This document shows, piece after piece, positions 41,159 to 51,375 of a DNA stretch of 64,000 nt (the stretch's first letter is position 1; each line of letters opens with the position of its first letter). The notes beneath the pieces were generated by a model. It saw only the letters and a program-made list of their open reading frames with translations. It had not been told where the DNA came from and ran no database searches. Source of the stretch: Unio delphinus. Its lineage: Eukaryota > Mollusca > Bivalvia > Unionida > Unionidae. The translations under genes were made by a program, and so were the position numbers. The stretch is taken from NCBI GenBank assembly GCA_029339505.1, contig JAQISU010000097.1, forward strand, positions 1,085,001-1,149,000, in the 5' to 3' direction.

Positions 41159-42106
41159 ATGATTGATATTTGGGGGAGATCTTTGAAACCCAAACCCGAT
41201 GGCACTGCACCACATGATTCTGTCAAGGATATAAAAAAAATAATTGAAGATGAAATCGCTGAGATGTTGAACTTAACAAATGTTGATCCTAATGAAATAG
41301 TGGTATTTCAAGACAAACAGGGTAAATTGAAATCCAGTGATGTGTCGTTGGATGATATTTTAGTTAAACAACGAAACGCAATCGAGAACACCGTTGCGTT
41401 ATTTTCGGATCAGGGTAAATTGAAAACCAGTAATATTTCTCTGGATGATATTTTAGTTAAACAACAAAACGCAATCGAGAACACCGTTGCGTTATTTTCC
41501 GATCAGGGTAAACTCAAACCGGGTGTACTCGTTTCGACGATTACAGATCGATTAAAAACTCTCAACGATGAGTTAAAAAATTCTGTGTTTGTACTAACAA
41601 CACTTGAATCTAGAATTGAAGAAAACGGAAAACAGTTTATATCATTTCGTAGAAATATCATTGATAAATTTATTGGAACCCCGTTAGATAAAATTGAAAT
41701 AAAACTCCCTGATATTAAAAAATCCATCGATGAGACGAAAACTTTCATCGAAGCCGTCAAAGGTGATTTTTGGAGGATGATAACAATCATTGAAAAAACA
41801 AAAATTCCTCATGAGAAAACCAACAACGTGGTATATACAATCCTACACGGATCATTTGTGTGGACACCTACAAACAACAAATTAGATATCACTGCAACCG
41901 TTAAGGGTATTTATCGATTAACACTAGTAACACCATTAACTCAATTTAATATATCATCGTCGAGTTCATCCGGGGTCAATAATACGATTTCAACGATCAT
42001 CGACAAGGATACAACTGAAAAGTTCACTATAACAGCTACTGATAAAAATTTGATTGGGATTCCAGCAACCTGGTATGTGGAATTCGTAGCGGATTTAACT
42101 AAATAA
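41159..42106 (+). CDS. fiber-like protein
   Basis: 315 residues. MIDIWGRSLKP is followed by three repeats of about 31 residues with VVFQDKQGKLK and SLDDILVKQ, a pattern like the shaft repeats of phage and viral fibers. A long coiled coil (about residues 125-215) and a beta-rich C-terminal domain of about 95 residues (NNKLDITATVKGIYRLTLVT, WYVEFVADL) follow. This resembles a trimeric shaft plus knob. A and B have two repeats. A receptor-binding role is inference. Confidence 0.72.
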   Translation: MIDIWGRSLKPKPDGTAPHDSVKDIKKIIEDEIAEMLNLTNVDPNEIVVFQDKQGKLKSSDVSLDDILVKQRNAIENTVALFSDQGKLKTSNISLDDILVKQQNAIENTVALFSDQGKLKPGVLVSTITDRLKTLNDELKNSVFVLTTLESRIEENGKQFISFRRNIIDKFIGTPLDKIEIKLPDIKKSIDETKTFIEAVKGDFWRMITIIEKTKIPHEKTNNVVYTILHGSFVWTPTNNKLDITATVKGIYRLTLVTPLTQFNISSSSSSGVNNTISTIIDKDTTEKFTITATDKNLIGIPATWYVEFVADLTK

Positions 42107-42153
42107 ATTGAAAGGATTTCACAATTGAAAACGCTAGTGTTTTTAAAATAACA

Positions 42154-42699
42154 ATGATTTCATCAACTCAATGTCGCTATGATCAGGTCAGAGAATTTCA
42201 GAATAGACTCAAAACCCTCACTGAGGAGTATCAAATAAAAATAAAAAAATACCGACGAAGAATCACATCAATTGATGTTATTGTGTACTCTTTGTCAAGC
42301 GTTCTCGCTGGCGCCGGAATAATACTTGCATCGGTTACAATGATTGCCCCGGTCGTAGTTCCAATTTGCATTTCTGCGGTGGCTACAATCGGGGGTATAT
42401 CAACCGGGATAGCAAAAAAGATATCATCATGCAGCCAGAGTAAACTGCAGAATTACTTACTTCAATTTCATATTGCATCAACCGCATACTCGCAATTATC
42501 ATTGATGATATCGTCGTCACTCGATAATACAATTATATCAGATAGTGAATTCTCAGCGATGGTCAGTATTTTTGATTTCGCGATATCGAAATTAGAGCGA
42601 CAACATGAGTATAATAACAATGACAACACCGATGGAATCAGAAAACACGAACCCAAAAAACAAAATGATCTCAATAATATCAACATTACCAGATTGTGA
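42154..42699 (+). CDS. two-TM membrane protein of the virion module
   Basis: 181 residues. A coiled N-terminus (CRYDQVREFQNRLKTLTEEYQ) precedes a YRRRIT basic turn and two hydrophobic segments, residues about 44-62 and 66-86, then a helical domain and a polar tail. The tail is encoded by the first copy of a tandem duplication, so the gene no longer overlaps the penton-like gene as it does in A. Function unknown. Confidence 0.75.
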   Translation: MISSTQCRYDQVREFQNRLKTLTEEYQIKIKKYRRRITSIDVIVYSLSSVLAGAGIILASVTMIAPVVVPICISAVATIGGISTGIAKKISSCSQSKLQNYLLQFHIASTAYSQLSLMISSSLDNTIISDSEFSAMVSIFDFAISKLERQHEYNNNDNTDGIRKHEPKKQNDLNNINITRL

Positions 42700-42870
42700 G
42701 TTCTCAGTGATGGTCAGTATTTATGATTCCTCGATACCAAAATTAGAAATAAATCATGAGTATAATAACAATGACAACACCGCAGGAATTACTTCAACGA
42801 ATAGTGGAGAACACGAACCCAGTACAAACAAGCATGATATCAATAACATCAACGAATCCAGAATTCAGTG
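42549..42870 (+). repeat. ~150-170 bp imperfect tandem duplication at a gene boundary
   Basis: Copy 1 (42549-42698) and copy 2 (42699 to about 42870) share TTCTCAG-GATGGTCAGTATTT, CATGAGTATAATAAC and AATGACAACACCG. Copy 1 has internal deletions. Copy 1 carries the end of the membrane gene and copy 2 the start of the penton-like gene. D has the same duplication (63810 onward); A and B do not. Confidence 0.85.
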
Positions 42871-44123
42871 TGAATTTCCCCTCTCCGGTCCCAGTGAAGG
42901 AGATAGCGCTAGCAAAACTACGAATGTATCACAGTTGGCCTAATATCAGATCAAAATCATTTGGTGGTCAACAACCCAATAATTCTTTAGTGTTTGCAAA
43001 TAAGAATAAACCCGACGGAACCCCAGACTGGAATGTTGTTTCGATACCAACAGGGTCATACCAAATCGAACAAATCAATAATGAATTCGCGCGTAGAATA
43101 AAATCGATTACTGGAAAAGAATCAAAAATCGCTATAACAGTTCATGAACCAACACTATCATCCGCAATTGAGATAAACACAGAAGGATACGTCGTAGATA
43201 TCTATCAAAGTTCTATTAGAACCGTACTAGGATGGCCTGAATTACCACCAGGGGAAAAAACTGTTGAATTACCAGAACCACAAAAAACTGATTATATCAC
43301 CGACAGAATAAAACCTGATAATCCAATAAAGAGTTATAGAGATTATGATAAATTGTATTTTTTTATTGAATTGGTAGATCCTCCCACTAAGAAGATCTAC
43401 CACATTCTTCAACCGGATGACCCCACTGTAAATTTCGGAGCGATGAATAGCGATATTTCGTTGTTGTTTATATCCCTTAGATCCGGCACACTCACCCAAG
43501 ATGAATTTATCAGCGTTGTAGAAACATGTAACAAAATCATCAATGACATGGAAACATTTAATACGCAAATCATTCAAGAGGTATTAGGTGAAAGTAATCC
43601 TAAAACAAGAGATATTTTTGCAACAGACTATAAAATCTCCGTGAAGGATATTCCGACATTCAAACTACCAGGATATAATATCCTAGAACTACAAAAATCT
43701 CTCAGTGATGCCATCGATGTTGGTTTTAAAATAATTCATGATGCATGGAAAAAAACAACATCACCGGAAATAAAAATCCTCAAACACAATAATGACCCAG
43801 ACGGTGGCGGCAGGCATATCGCTCCGTTCAACGTGAATATATCCTCAGTGATTGCGCTCAATTTAACATGTGATGTAATTGAAGGAAGCTATCAGATTAA
43901 TCTAGAGCAATCAAATCAAGCTCAGCAGGGATATATTCTTTATTCGTTTGCACCAACAGCTCCTCCAGGATTCCTAATTATTGAAAACCCAATTAATCCT
44001 GTCTACATGCGATGCCATAATAATTCATTAACCAGAATTAATTTCAAACTCACCGACCAGTCAAATAATCTGATTGATTTACAAGAAGAGGTGTTAGCGA
44101 TTAGTCTGTTTGTGAAATCATAA
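42771..44123 (+). CDS. penton-like minor capsid protein candidate
   Basis: 450 residues from MTTPQELLQR; the ATG five codons upstream is absent in A. It has an ordered N-terminal beta-rich part (ISITSTNPEFSVNFPSPVPVKEIALAKLRMYHSWPN, WNVVSIPTGSYQIEQIN split by short loops), a variable middle and a conserved C-terminal part (DPDGGGRHIAPFNVNISSV, GYILYSFAPTAPPG). It is the last gene before the right TIR and the second-largest virion protein. The penton assignment is inferred from place and size; it could also be a vertex or spike protein. Confidence 0.68.
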   Translation: MTTPQELLQRIVENTNPVQTSMISITSTNPEFSVNFPSPVPVKEIALAKLRMYHSWPNIRSKSFGGQQPNNSLVFANKNKPDGTPDWNVVSIPTGSYQIEQINNEFARRIKSITGKESKIAITVHEPTLSSAIEINTEGYVVDIYQSSIRTVLGWPELPPGEKTVELPEPQKTDYITDRIKPDNPIKSYRDYDKLYFFIELVDPPTKKIYHILQPDDPTVNFGAMNSDISLLFISLRSGTLTQDEFISVVETCNKIINDMETFNTQIIQEVLGESNPKTRDIFATDYKISVKDIPTFKLPGYNILELQKSLSDAIDVGFKIIHDAWKKTTSPEIKILKHNNDPDGGGRHIAPFNVNISSVIALNLTCDVIEGSYQINLEQSNQAQQGYILYSFAPTAPPGFLIIENPINPVYMRCHNNSLTRINFKLTDQSNNLIDLQEEVLAISLFVKS

Positions 44124-44139
44124 ATGATTTTCGTCCTAA

Positions 44140-44429
44140 GGACTGGATCAAATATTCGGTTGAAATCGTAAAAGAATTATTAACCCAGAACTGAAAACTT
44201 TAGCAGCAGAGAGGGTGGATGACCACATCGTTGCGAGCAAAATTGATTAAAAAATCGTAAAATCTCCGTTTTTGCAAAAATGGAGACTTTTTTTTTGGTT
44301 AAATGAGATTTGTTGGAAGCCTGATATTTTGTTCGAAAACGTTATCTATAGGCCATATTTTGTTCGAAAACGTGATCTGGAAGCCTTATTTTTGCTTGAA
44401 ATCGTGGTCTGTTCACCCTCTCTGCTGCT
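44140..44429 (-). repeat. right TIR of element C
   Basis: Inverse of 29088-29374. The inner AGCAGCAGAGAGGGTG begins at 44202, and its inverse CACCCTCTCTGCTGCT ends the element at 44429. It is followed by CAAGAT of the interrupted capsid gene of B. Confidence 0.93.
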
Positions 44430-45460
44430 CAAGATATTCCGATGATTTTACAAGATCGGCCGGTCCGTCTATGATGTTCTCTAAGGATATTAATGATCGC
44501 GCTGGATCGACTCCATATATTATAAGACAACCAAAAATCAGGCTGGTGCTGCTAATGTTGATACCGAGAATATGATTATAAATAATGATCCTAATTAACA
44601 CCTAGGAGCTGCAACACGCATATCAATGTTGCAAGAACAACGTAGATTATTTTCATGCGCGATTCCACTATCTCATATATTTGGATTCTGCAGAAATGTT
44701 AGAAAAGTTATCTATGGAGCGAAGCATACAGTAGTCTTAATGCGAAAAAATAATGATAATGATGCAATCTGGAGGATTCCAGCAGATCCTGCACATCCGG
44801 ATAATGACCGTGGCAAGGTGAATATAACAAAACTATCACTGTGAATGCCAGTAATGACTTCATCAATCACCGCAAAAGAAAGATTACTATCATTTATGGA
44901 TCATGGAGGAAAGTCGTTGATATCATGGCTAACAACAACAACGGATATTATGCAATCATCTGTTAATGGTACATTTACATGGCACCTGGCATCAAAACAG
45001 GGTGTTGCTGCGTCACGATATACATTTTGCGTTACAGGATATGGAGCGATTAAACTCACAATTACGCAGCCATATGATATTTGATCAATTTGGCGTTAAT
45101 GAAGTATCATTGAGGATAAATGGCCAACAATAATCATCCGAAGATATTTTACTTAATTACGGACAAAATCAAATAGCACGCGCGTATCATCGTTTGCTGA
45201 CATTTATGGAACGCGATAATAATGTAGACACCGGTTTGCAAATATCACAATGGGATTTTAAAAACCTATATCCCATCTACTACTTTTCGCTGGAACATCT
45301 TGACTTAACCAGACAATCCGTCGTTGACATACATTTCCGAGCTCCTGCTGTTGGCGATAGATACAGAGCAATTGCTGTCATACTCGGCGACAAGTCAATG
45401 CTACTCGAAGGTGTTGGTGGACGAATGAGAGTAATTGATACAACAGTGGAAAATATGTAG
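44430..45460 (+). pseudogene. major capsid protein of B, 3' part
   Basis: It resumes in the ARYSDDYTRSAGPS segment after element C. Frames at 44626-44844, 44845-45084 and 45194-45460 cover FGFCRNVRKVIYGAKHT to the C-terminal SMLLEGVGGRMRV. TGA and TAA stops and a frameshift separate them. Confidence 0.88.
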
Positions 45461-45489
45461 ACAATTAGATCAATCTCGTATTAAATAAA

Positions 45490-45688
45490 ATGTCATATAG
45501 TCATGTTAGTGTTACCTTAACTTCTGATCAAATTAAAAAATTGCAATCGGAATCAGCTAAAAAATGTGGAACCACAATATCGCTGAAGCACAATCAGATG
45601 TCTGGTGGTCAGAATAAACTATCATTGACAACTCGTCAGATAAAACACTTCAATGATGCTATCAAAGATAAAAAACGTGTTAAGGTCA

Positions 45689-45750
<62 letters not shown>

Positions 45751-46011
45751 GGCCGCAATTAAGAACATGATAAAATCAGGTGGTATATTCCCGCTTTTCG
45801 CTGCGTTACCAGCGTTGATTGCGGCCGCGGCCCCAGTGGTAGCAAAAGCTGCCGCGCTAGGAGCCGTTGGTACAGCGGCGGGGATGGCACTAAAGAAAGC
45901 TACCGGACAAGGATACAAAAAACCAAACGATCAGGAAAGAGTCTAAGATTACCAGGAACTCCGTATTCATGGTACAGCGGAAAGGGCCTGAGACTAGGAA
46001 CAGTTTACTAA
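45490..46011 (+). pseudogene. pX-like protein of B with CT expansion
   Basis: It starts MSYSHVSVTLTSDQ. The codons that read ITLSAAAIKN elsewhere have expanded into a (CT)n tract of about 56 bp (45691-45748), which breaks the frame. The hydrophobic segment and GLRL-type tail remain in another frame. Confidence 0.8.
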
Positions 46012-46055
46012 CTCCGATATCGCCGAAGGTTCCATCGCGAGAACCTATAGTTCCC

Positions 46056-46473
46056 ATGTCAAATTTTTATTTACTCGATGCTACCAAAAAAAAAACTAGC
46101 GATAAAAAACGTTAGAGGTGTCTTTCTGAGAGATCAATTACCACAACAACCAAACAGCTTTGAAACCGGTATCATTAATCTCGATAACAGCACCGGACCT
46201 AGAACTCACTGGGTTGCATACGCTATTGATCCGCCTGTAATTGTTTATTTCGATTCATATTGGTTAGCGCCGCCTAAAGAATTTATGCGTTATATAAACC
46301 GCTTAAAAACTACTATCTGGTATTCCACGCTACCAACACAGAAAATGAATGACCCACCAATATGCGGCATAGAATTATTACTTAACGCTATTTCATAATC
46401 GGGAAAACCACCACATGAAACCGTACACGAATATACGAGTAATCGCTTTTTAGAGAGATCTTTAATAAGTATA
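46056..46473 (+). pseudogene. adenain-type protease of B, broken
   Basis: It starts MSNFYLLDAT, then an A-run frameshift. The catalytic His (THWVAYAID), Asp (VYFDSYW) and Cys (PPICGIE) are visible, but a stop follows ISfrom the loss of several codons near 46398. Confidence 0.8.
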
Positions 46474-47556
46474 ATGTTCGATATTTGGGGGAGATCTCTA
46501 TCAAGCCTGAAAAAAAACACCGCGGAAATATCTACAACCGGTGATGTAAAAAAAGATAATCGAAGACGAAATATCCGAGATGTTAAACCTCGCAAGTGTT
46601 GATCTAAATGAAGTGGCTGTATTTCAAGATCGTCTGGGTAAATTGAAAACTAGTAATATTTCCCTGGATGATATTTTAGTTAAACAACGCTGTGTAATGG
46701 AAAATACTATCGCGGTTTTTTCCGATCAGGGTAAACTCAATCCAGATGTTCTCATTTCAACTATTCTGGATAGAATTAACAATTTAGAACCATTAAAAAA
46801 AACTACGCGATGAATACGACGACCATGTAACTAAATTCGATCGGTTTTCTGAATTACAAAGAAGTATAATTGACAATATTGACAAACCTCTATTAGATTT
46901 CTTTGGAAATCCACCGGTGACCACACCAAAATTAACCAGAGATAAAAACTTCCATGGATAATTTGTCAAAGTTGCGATCAGATTATGACGCTCATATCGA
47001 ACAATTTACTATGTTACGTAAAAACTTTTTTTAAAAAAAACGATGATGCCGTCGATACATTTTTTGGTAAAAATGCTAAAGCCGAAGAAATCAAAACAGA
47101 TCTCGCTGGTATTATCACGAAACTCGATGAAATAACAGCGATTAATCGGCGAATAGAAGTTGCTTGCGAAGATATTAAAACGACCAACGATGTCATCAGG
47201 GATGATCTACCGAGGATGAAAGAAAAACTTGAAAAAATAAAAATCCCTCACGAACAAAAAATATCGTAAATAATGTGTACGCGATCCAATACGGATCATT
47301 CACGTGGACACCATCCACTAACATATTAAATATCACCGCGACTGTCAAAGGTATTTATCGATTAGCACTAGTGTCGCCGACTCAATTTAATATTCATCAA
47401 CGAGTTCATCTGGGGTCAGTCAATATGATATCAACGATCATCGACAAGGAAACAACTGAACAATTCACAATAATATCCACTGATAATAATTTGGCTAGGG
47501 TTTCAATAACATGGTATGTGGAATTCGTAGCGGATTTAAGTAAACAACTGAATTAA
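46474..47556 (+). pseudogene. fiber-like protein of B, broken
   Basis: It starts MFDIWGRSLS. Two GKLK repeat units follow, then a longer middle than in C (extra coiled-coil segment 46840-47230) and the conserved C-terminal domain (KGIYRLALVSPTQFN). Several frameshifts. Confidence 0.8.
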
Positions 47557-47624
47557 AAATCTATAGGATTTTCAACGCTGGCGAATTTAACGCCAGAAAT
47601 TTGAAATATATTGTAATAAATAAA

Positions 47625-48075
47625 ATGTAATCATTGGCAACGTCACAGCAGTATCGCTATGATCAGGTCAGAGAATTTCAAACTAAACTCAAAACACTCG
47701 CTGAGGAGTACCAAACAAAAATAAAACAATATCGACGAAGAATCACCGCAGTTGACGTTACCGTGTACTCGGTATCATGTGTAATCACCGGAGCTGGTAT
47801 TATACTCTCCTCGGTGACAACGATTGCCCCGATAGCTGTTCCAATTTGTATATCAGCGGCGACAACAATCGCGGAAATTATTTCAATAATAACAAAAAAA
47901 TATCATCATGCAGCCAGCGTAAACTGTAGGATTACGTAGTTAAGTTTCATGTTGTGTCAACCGCGTACTCACAATTATCCTCGATATCATCTTCCCTCGA
48001 TGACATTAAAATCCGATAGTGTGTTTTCAGCAATGGTACGTGTTTAAAATTCCGCGATTTCAAAATTCGCAAGAA
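47625..48075 (+). pseudogene. two-TM membrane protein of B, broken
   Basis: The start codon is followed at once by TAA. The frame then matches the family (YRYDQVREFQTKLKTLAEEYQ and both hydrophobic segments) to a frameshift at about 47905. The 3' part is worn. Confidence 0.75.
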
Positions 48076-49435
48076 CTACTTCAACGAATAGTAGAAAAAT
48101 ACCACCCCAGTGAAAACCAGCATGATCTCAATAACCTCAACAAACCCTGAATTCACTGTGAATTTCCCTACTGCGATTCCCGTTAAAGAGATAGCACTAC
48201 CAAAATTACGAGTGTATCGCAGTTGGCCTAACATTAGATCAGCACCATTCGGTGGTCAACAACCGAATAATTCCCTGGTGTTTGCGAGTAAGAATAAACA
48301 AGACGGAACTCCAGACTGGAACGTTGTTTCGTTACCATCTGGGTCCTTCCAAATCAATAACGAATTTCAGCGTAGAATAAAATTCATTCCTGGAAAAGAA
48401 TCGAAAATCGCTATAACAGTTCATGAACCAACACTATCATCTGCCATTGAGATAAAACTCGCCCGGATATGTGGTAGATATCTATCAGAGATCTATAAGA
48501 ACAATACTATGGTGGCCTGAAATAACACCTCCACCTCAACCGAAAAAATTTGATTATGTCACGGATAAACAATCATACCACGAATTTACCCCATCATATA
48601 AAGAACACCTCCGTGATATAAAAAAAAATCATCGCTGCAGGGTACTACTCTTTTTTACCCTAATAAAGATTACGGTTTTTGGAGATTTATTATTGGACCG
48701 AATCCAGAAATAAATTATATAGATATTGAACAAAATAAATTTATTGAATATTTTGTAGAGATCAATCAAGAACATAGTCGACAACTACAACCACTGCATC
48801 AAGCTTTTCGTGAGTCTAATCAAAGTGAAATTATTAAACGAATTGAAATATTAAATCAGCTTGTATCCGACATGGAAGATATTTACAAGAAAATAAAGTA
48901 ATTATTCATGCTCATACTAAAAACAATCTCTCTAGACAATTTTTTTAAACTCTATACAATATAACAGAAGCTGATCTATCGAATTTTAAATTTCTTGGGT
49001 ATAACGCAGACGAACTAAAAAAAATCCGTTAATGATTTTATCAATGAAACGTTTACTATGATACTCACCGCATGGACACTACAACACAAGGGTTCAACCA
49101 TCCTCAAATATTATAATGATCCAGACGGTGGTGGTAGGCATATTGCTCCTCAAAACGTCAATATATCCTCGGTGATTGCAGTGAATTTAGTATGTGATGT
49201 CATCGAAGGAAGTTACCAAATAAATCTCGAAAGATCAAATCAAGCCCAGCAGGGATATATTTTATATTCATTTGCACCAACAGCTCCACCCGGATTTTTA
49301 ATTATTGAGGATCCAACTAATCCAGTGTATATGCGATGTCATAATTATTCATTAACAAGAATTAATTTCAAACTCACTGACCAATCAAATAATCTAATTG
49401 ATTTACGAGGTGAGGTTTTACAAATTAGTCTGTGA
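48076..49435 (+). pseudogene. penton-like protein of B, broken
   Basis: Pieces match ELLQRIVE, SMISITSTNPEF and WNVVSLPSGSF, then a divergent middle, then the conserved C-terminal part (DPDGGGRHIAPQNVNISSV). Frameshifts near 48460, 48530, 48900 and 49020. Confidence 0.8.
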
Positions 49436-49439
49436 AATC

Positions 49440-49640
49440 GTAAAGGATTTTCAATTCGTCTCCGCAGCGCCATCAGCGTCGGCTCTGTAGCGTGACAAAC
49501 CGAAACCATTTTCTTATTTTTTGTCTGCCTGAATTGGTTTCGGTTTGCTTGAAATAGTTTCGGTTTGTCTGAAACAGTTTCGGTCTCCGTAGAGGCTTTA
49601 GTTTTGTTTGAAACTTGGTCTGTCCACCCTCTATGCTGCT
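49440..49640 (-). repeat. right TIR of element B (partner missing)
   Basis: The outer end, inverse AGCAGCATAGAGGGTGGACAG, is of the same type as the TIR ends of A, C and D. Inside are three ~21-bp repeats with GTTTCGGTTTG. No inverse copy exists in the window because the left end of B is lost. Confidence 0.75.
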
Positions 49641-50142
49641 ACACCAATAGATTGTATTAGAGACTATGGTTTCCAAGGTCACTCATTCGGTTTTGACCTG
49701 AATTAACGACTAGTGAACCATGGCATCATATAAACTTACTAACATTTCACTCAGTGGCATGTGCTCCTAGTAATTGGCTAATTATTTTGGGCTAAGGAAT
49801 ATTTTTATTGCACCAAATTTCAATAAATCAGACAAGTAATCACAAAAATCTAAGAAGTCCTTAAAACGAGGTGCTATAACCAAATGCCCATACTACAATT
49901 TTTTTTTTTACAGTTAAGTTCTGGTACACAGGAAAGCTATTTAAAGATGTGCAAAAGTAGAACTGTTTCTTAGATGTCCTAACAAGTTTTACAAATCTTT
50001 ATCTGAATATCTACAATTTTATATTTGTTTCAGATCATCGATGAGCGCTTGATAATCTGTACAGAAAACCCAATTCATTTCTGGTAAGCATAGGTGTAAA
50101 ATTGGAATGAAATATTCTTTCTCAGGAATTTTTTGGAAAGGT
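49641..50142. other. host spacer between elements B and D, no gene seen
   Basis: About 500 bp of AT-rich DNA without a convincing gene. One short splice-bounded stretch (50034-50083) was considered and rejected. Confidence 0.6.
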
Positions 50143-50363
50143 AGCAGCAGAGAGGGCGAACCTCACAACGTTTTTCAGACAAAATTTGATTGAAATCCTA
50201 AAACAAACCTTCCTACGATCTCATTAAATAAAAAAGGCGAATCTCACAACTTCCGGCAAAAAAAAAATCGATTAAAAAATCTCATATTTTAACTAAAAAA
50301 ATGAAATCGATTTTTTAATCAAATTTTGGTCGCAACTTGTTGTCGTTCGCCCTCTCTGCTGCT
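50143..50363 (+). repeat. left TIR module of element D
   Basis: The outer AGCAGCAGAGAGGGCGAAC (50143-50161) is the perfect inverse of 50345-50363. The interior differs from the TIR interiors of A and C but also holds an A/T-rich inverted pair (ATCGATTAAAAAATC and GATTTTTTAATC). The partner TIR is outside the window. Confidence 0.85.
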
Positions 50364-50385
50364 AAAGTTTTCAGTTCTGGTTAAC

Positions 50386-50505
50386 AAAAAATAATAAATA
50401 ATTTTATTATCATAATTCTTGATAATTATCGAATATATTATGATAATCATTATGAATAATTATCGATAATTATTGATGATTTTTATTATTATCATATTTT
50501 TTATA
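50386..50505. promoter_or_regulatory. AT-rich inverted-repeat region upstream of the cargo gene
   Basis: Almost pure A/T with several overlapping inverted repeats (GATAATTATCGATAATTATTGAT). It lies between the TIR and the first gene of D. It may be a promoter, an origin or only low-complexity sequence. Confidence 0.35.
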
Positions 50506-51049
50506 ATGCCAATAAAATCGACTCAATTAACTCATGATCAAATTCGAGAAATACAAGCAGCTCGTGGTATTGAAACTATTGCAAATATTGCAAAACGATA
50601 TCATATTGGGATTCCTAGGATATATTCGATATGGGGGATACCATTAAATAGTCGTAAAAAATTAAGTATATTAAATAAATTTCTCAATAAAATCCCAGAT
50701 GAGAATACAACTATTGAAAAGTCATTAATTCACATTGAGGATACAGAGACTGTTAATGATAATTCAAAAAACGATGAGACTGTTAATGATAATTCAAAAA
50801 ACGATGAGAATGATCTCGAGAATTTAAAAAATATTTATGAGAATGATCTCGAGAATTTAAAAAATATTTATGAGAATGATCTTAAAATCGTAAAGGATGA
50901 TTATGAGAATGATCTTAAGAATTTACGAAACGAGATAAAAAAATCTCAAGAGGAAATCCATAAACTAAATTCAGAAATAACGAAAAAGAATAGTATAATC
51001 AGTAAATTTGAGTTTATGAATTATAATCTCAATGAAAAATTACATCAGC

Positions 51050-51102
<53 letters not shown>

Positions 51103-51375
51103 TGTGATAAATACCAGCAGAAGATAGAACAGCAACAGAATCAAATAGATAAATTAAAAAAACTATTACATCAACAACATGGAAAATATAAGGAGGAGAT
51201 AGAACAATTACAACAACAATATAATAAATATCAACAACAAGTAATCTCTGGTGGTGGAAAATTAACCATTTGTGAAAATTGTATTACTATCGAAAATAAA
51301 TATATGGAAGAACTAGAATATTATGCTGATGAACTAGCGAGAAAACAGAAACTAATAGAAAATTTTACTAACTAA
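50506..51375 (+). CDS. D-specific cargo: HTH / coiled-coil / polyQ protein
   Basis: 289 residues from MPIKSTQLTHDQ; the upstream ATG at 50473 only adds a hydrophobic AT-rich read-through. Residues about 5-40 (THDQIREIQAARGIETIANIAKRYHIG, split here by the helix turn) look like a resolvase-type helix-turn-helix. Then come a TVNDNSKNDE repeat, an acidic ENDLENLKNIY repeat, a coiled coil with polyQ, and VISGGGKLTICENC with an adenain-like site and a CxxC. It is absent from A and C. It converges on the ATPase gene, overlapping by 8 bp. Function unknown; DNA binding is likely. Confidence 0.75.

Larger units (their letters stand above)
29088..44429 (+). mobile_element. Polinton element C, complete and nearly intact, nested in B
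   Basis: The 15.3-kb element has ~288-bp TIRs (29088-29374 and 44140-44429). It interrupts the capsid gene of B with CAAGA on both sides, and the left end has lost about four terminal bases relative to the right. Integrase, ATPase, protease, capsid, fiber, membrane and penton-like genes are all open. The polymerase fusion is open apart from its extreme N-terminal repeats. This copy could have been active recently. Confidence 0.95.
20768..49640 (+). mobile_element. Polinton element B, 5'-truncated, split by element C
   Basis: B occupies 20768-29087 and 44430-49640. Its left end (TIR, ATPase, zinc ribbon, PLA2 and first half of the integrase) is missing. The right TIR ends at 49640. All genes but one are broken. 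C sits inside its capsid gene with CAAGA repeated on both sides (29083-29087 and 44430-44434), so B was present first. Confidence 0.88.

Noticed and set aside
44303..44575. 90-codon ORF starting in the TIR of C and running into the capsid fragment of B
   Set aside because: It crosses the insertion junction; the first part is TIR sequence. Not a gene.
50034..50083. 50-bp stretch between TTGTTTCAG and GTAAGC that could be a small exon
   Set aside because: Too short, no cysteine pattern, and the phase used by the two host exons gives a stop.
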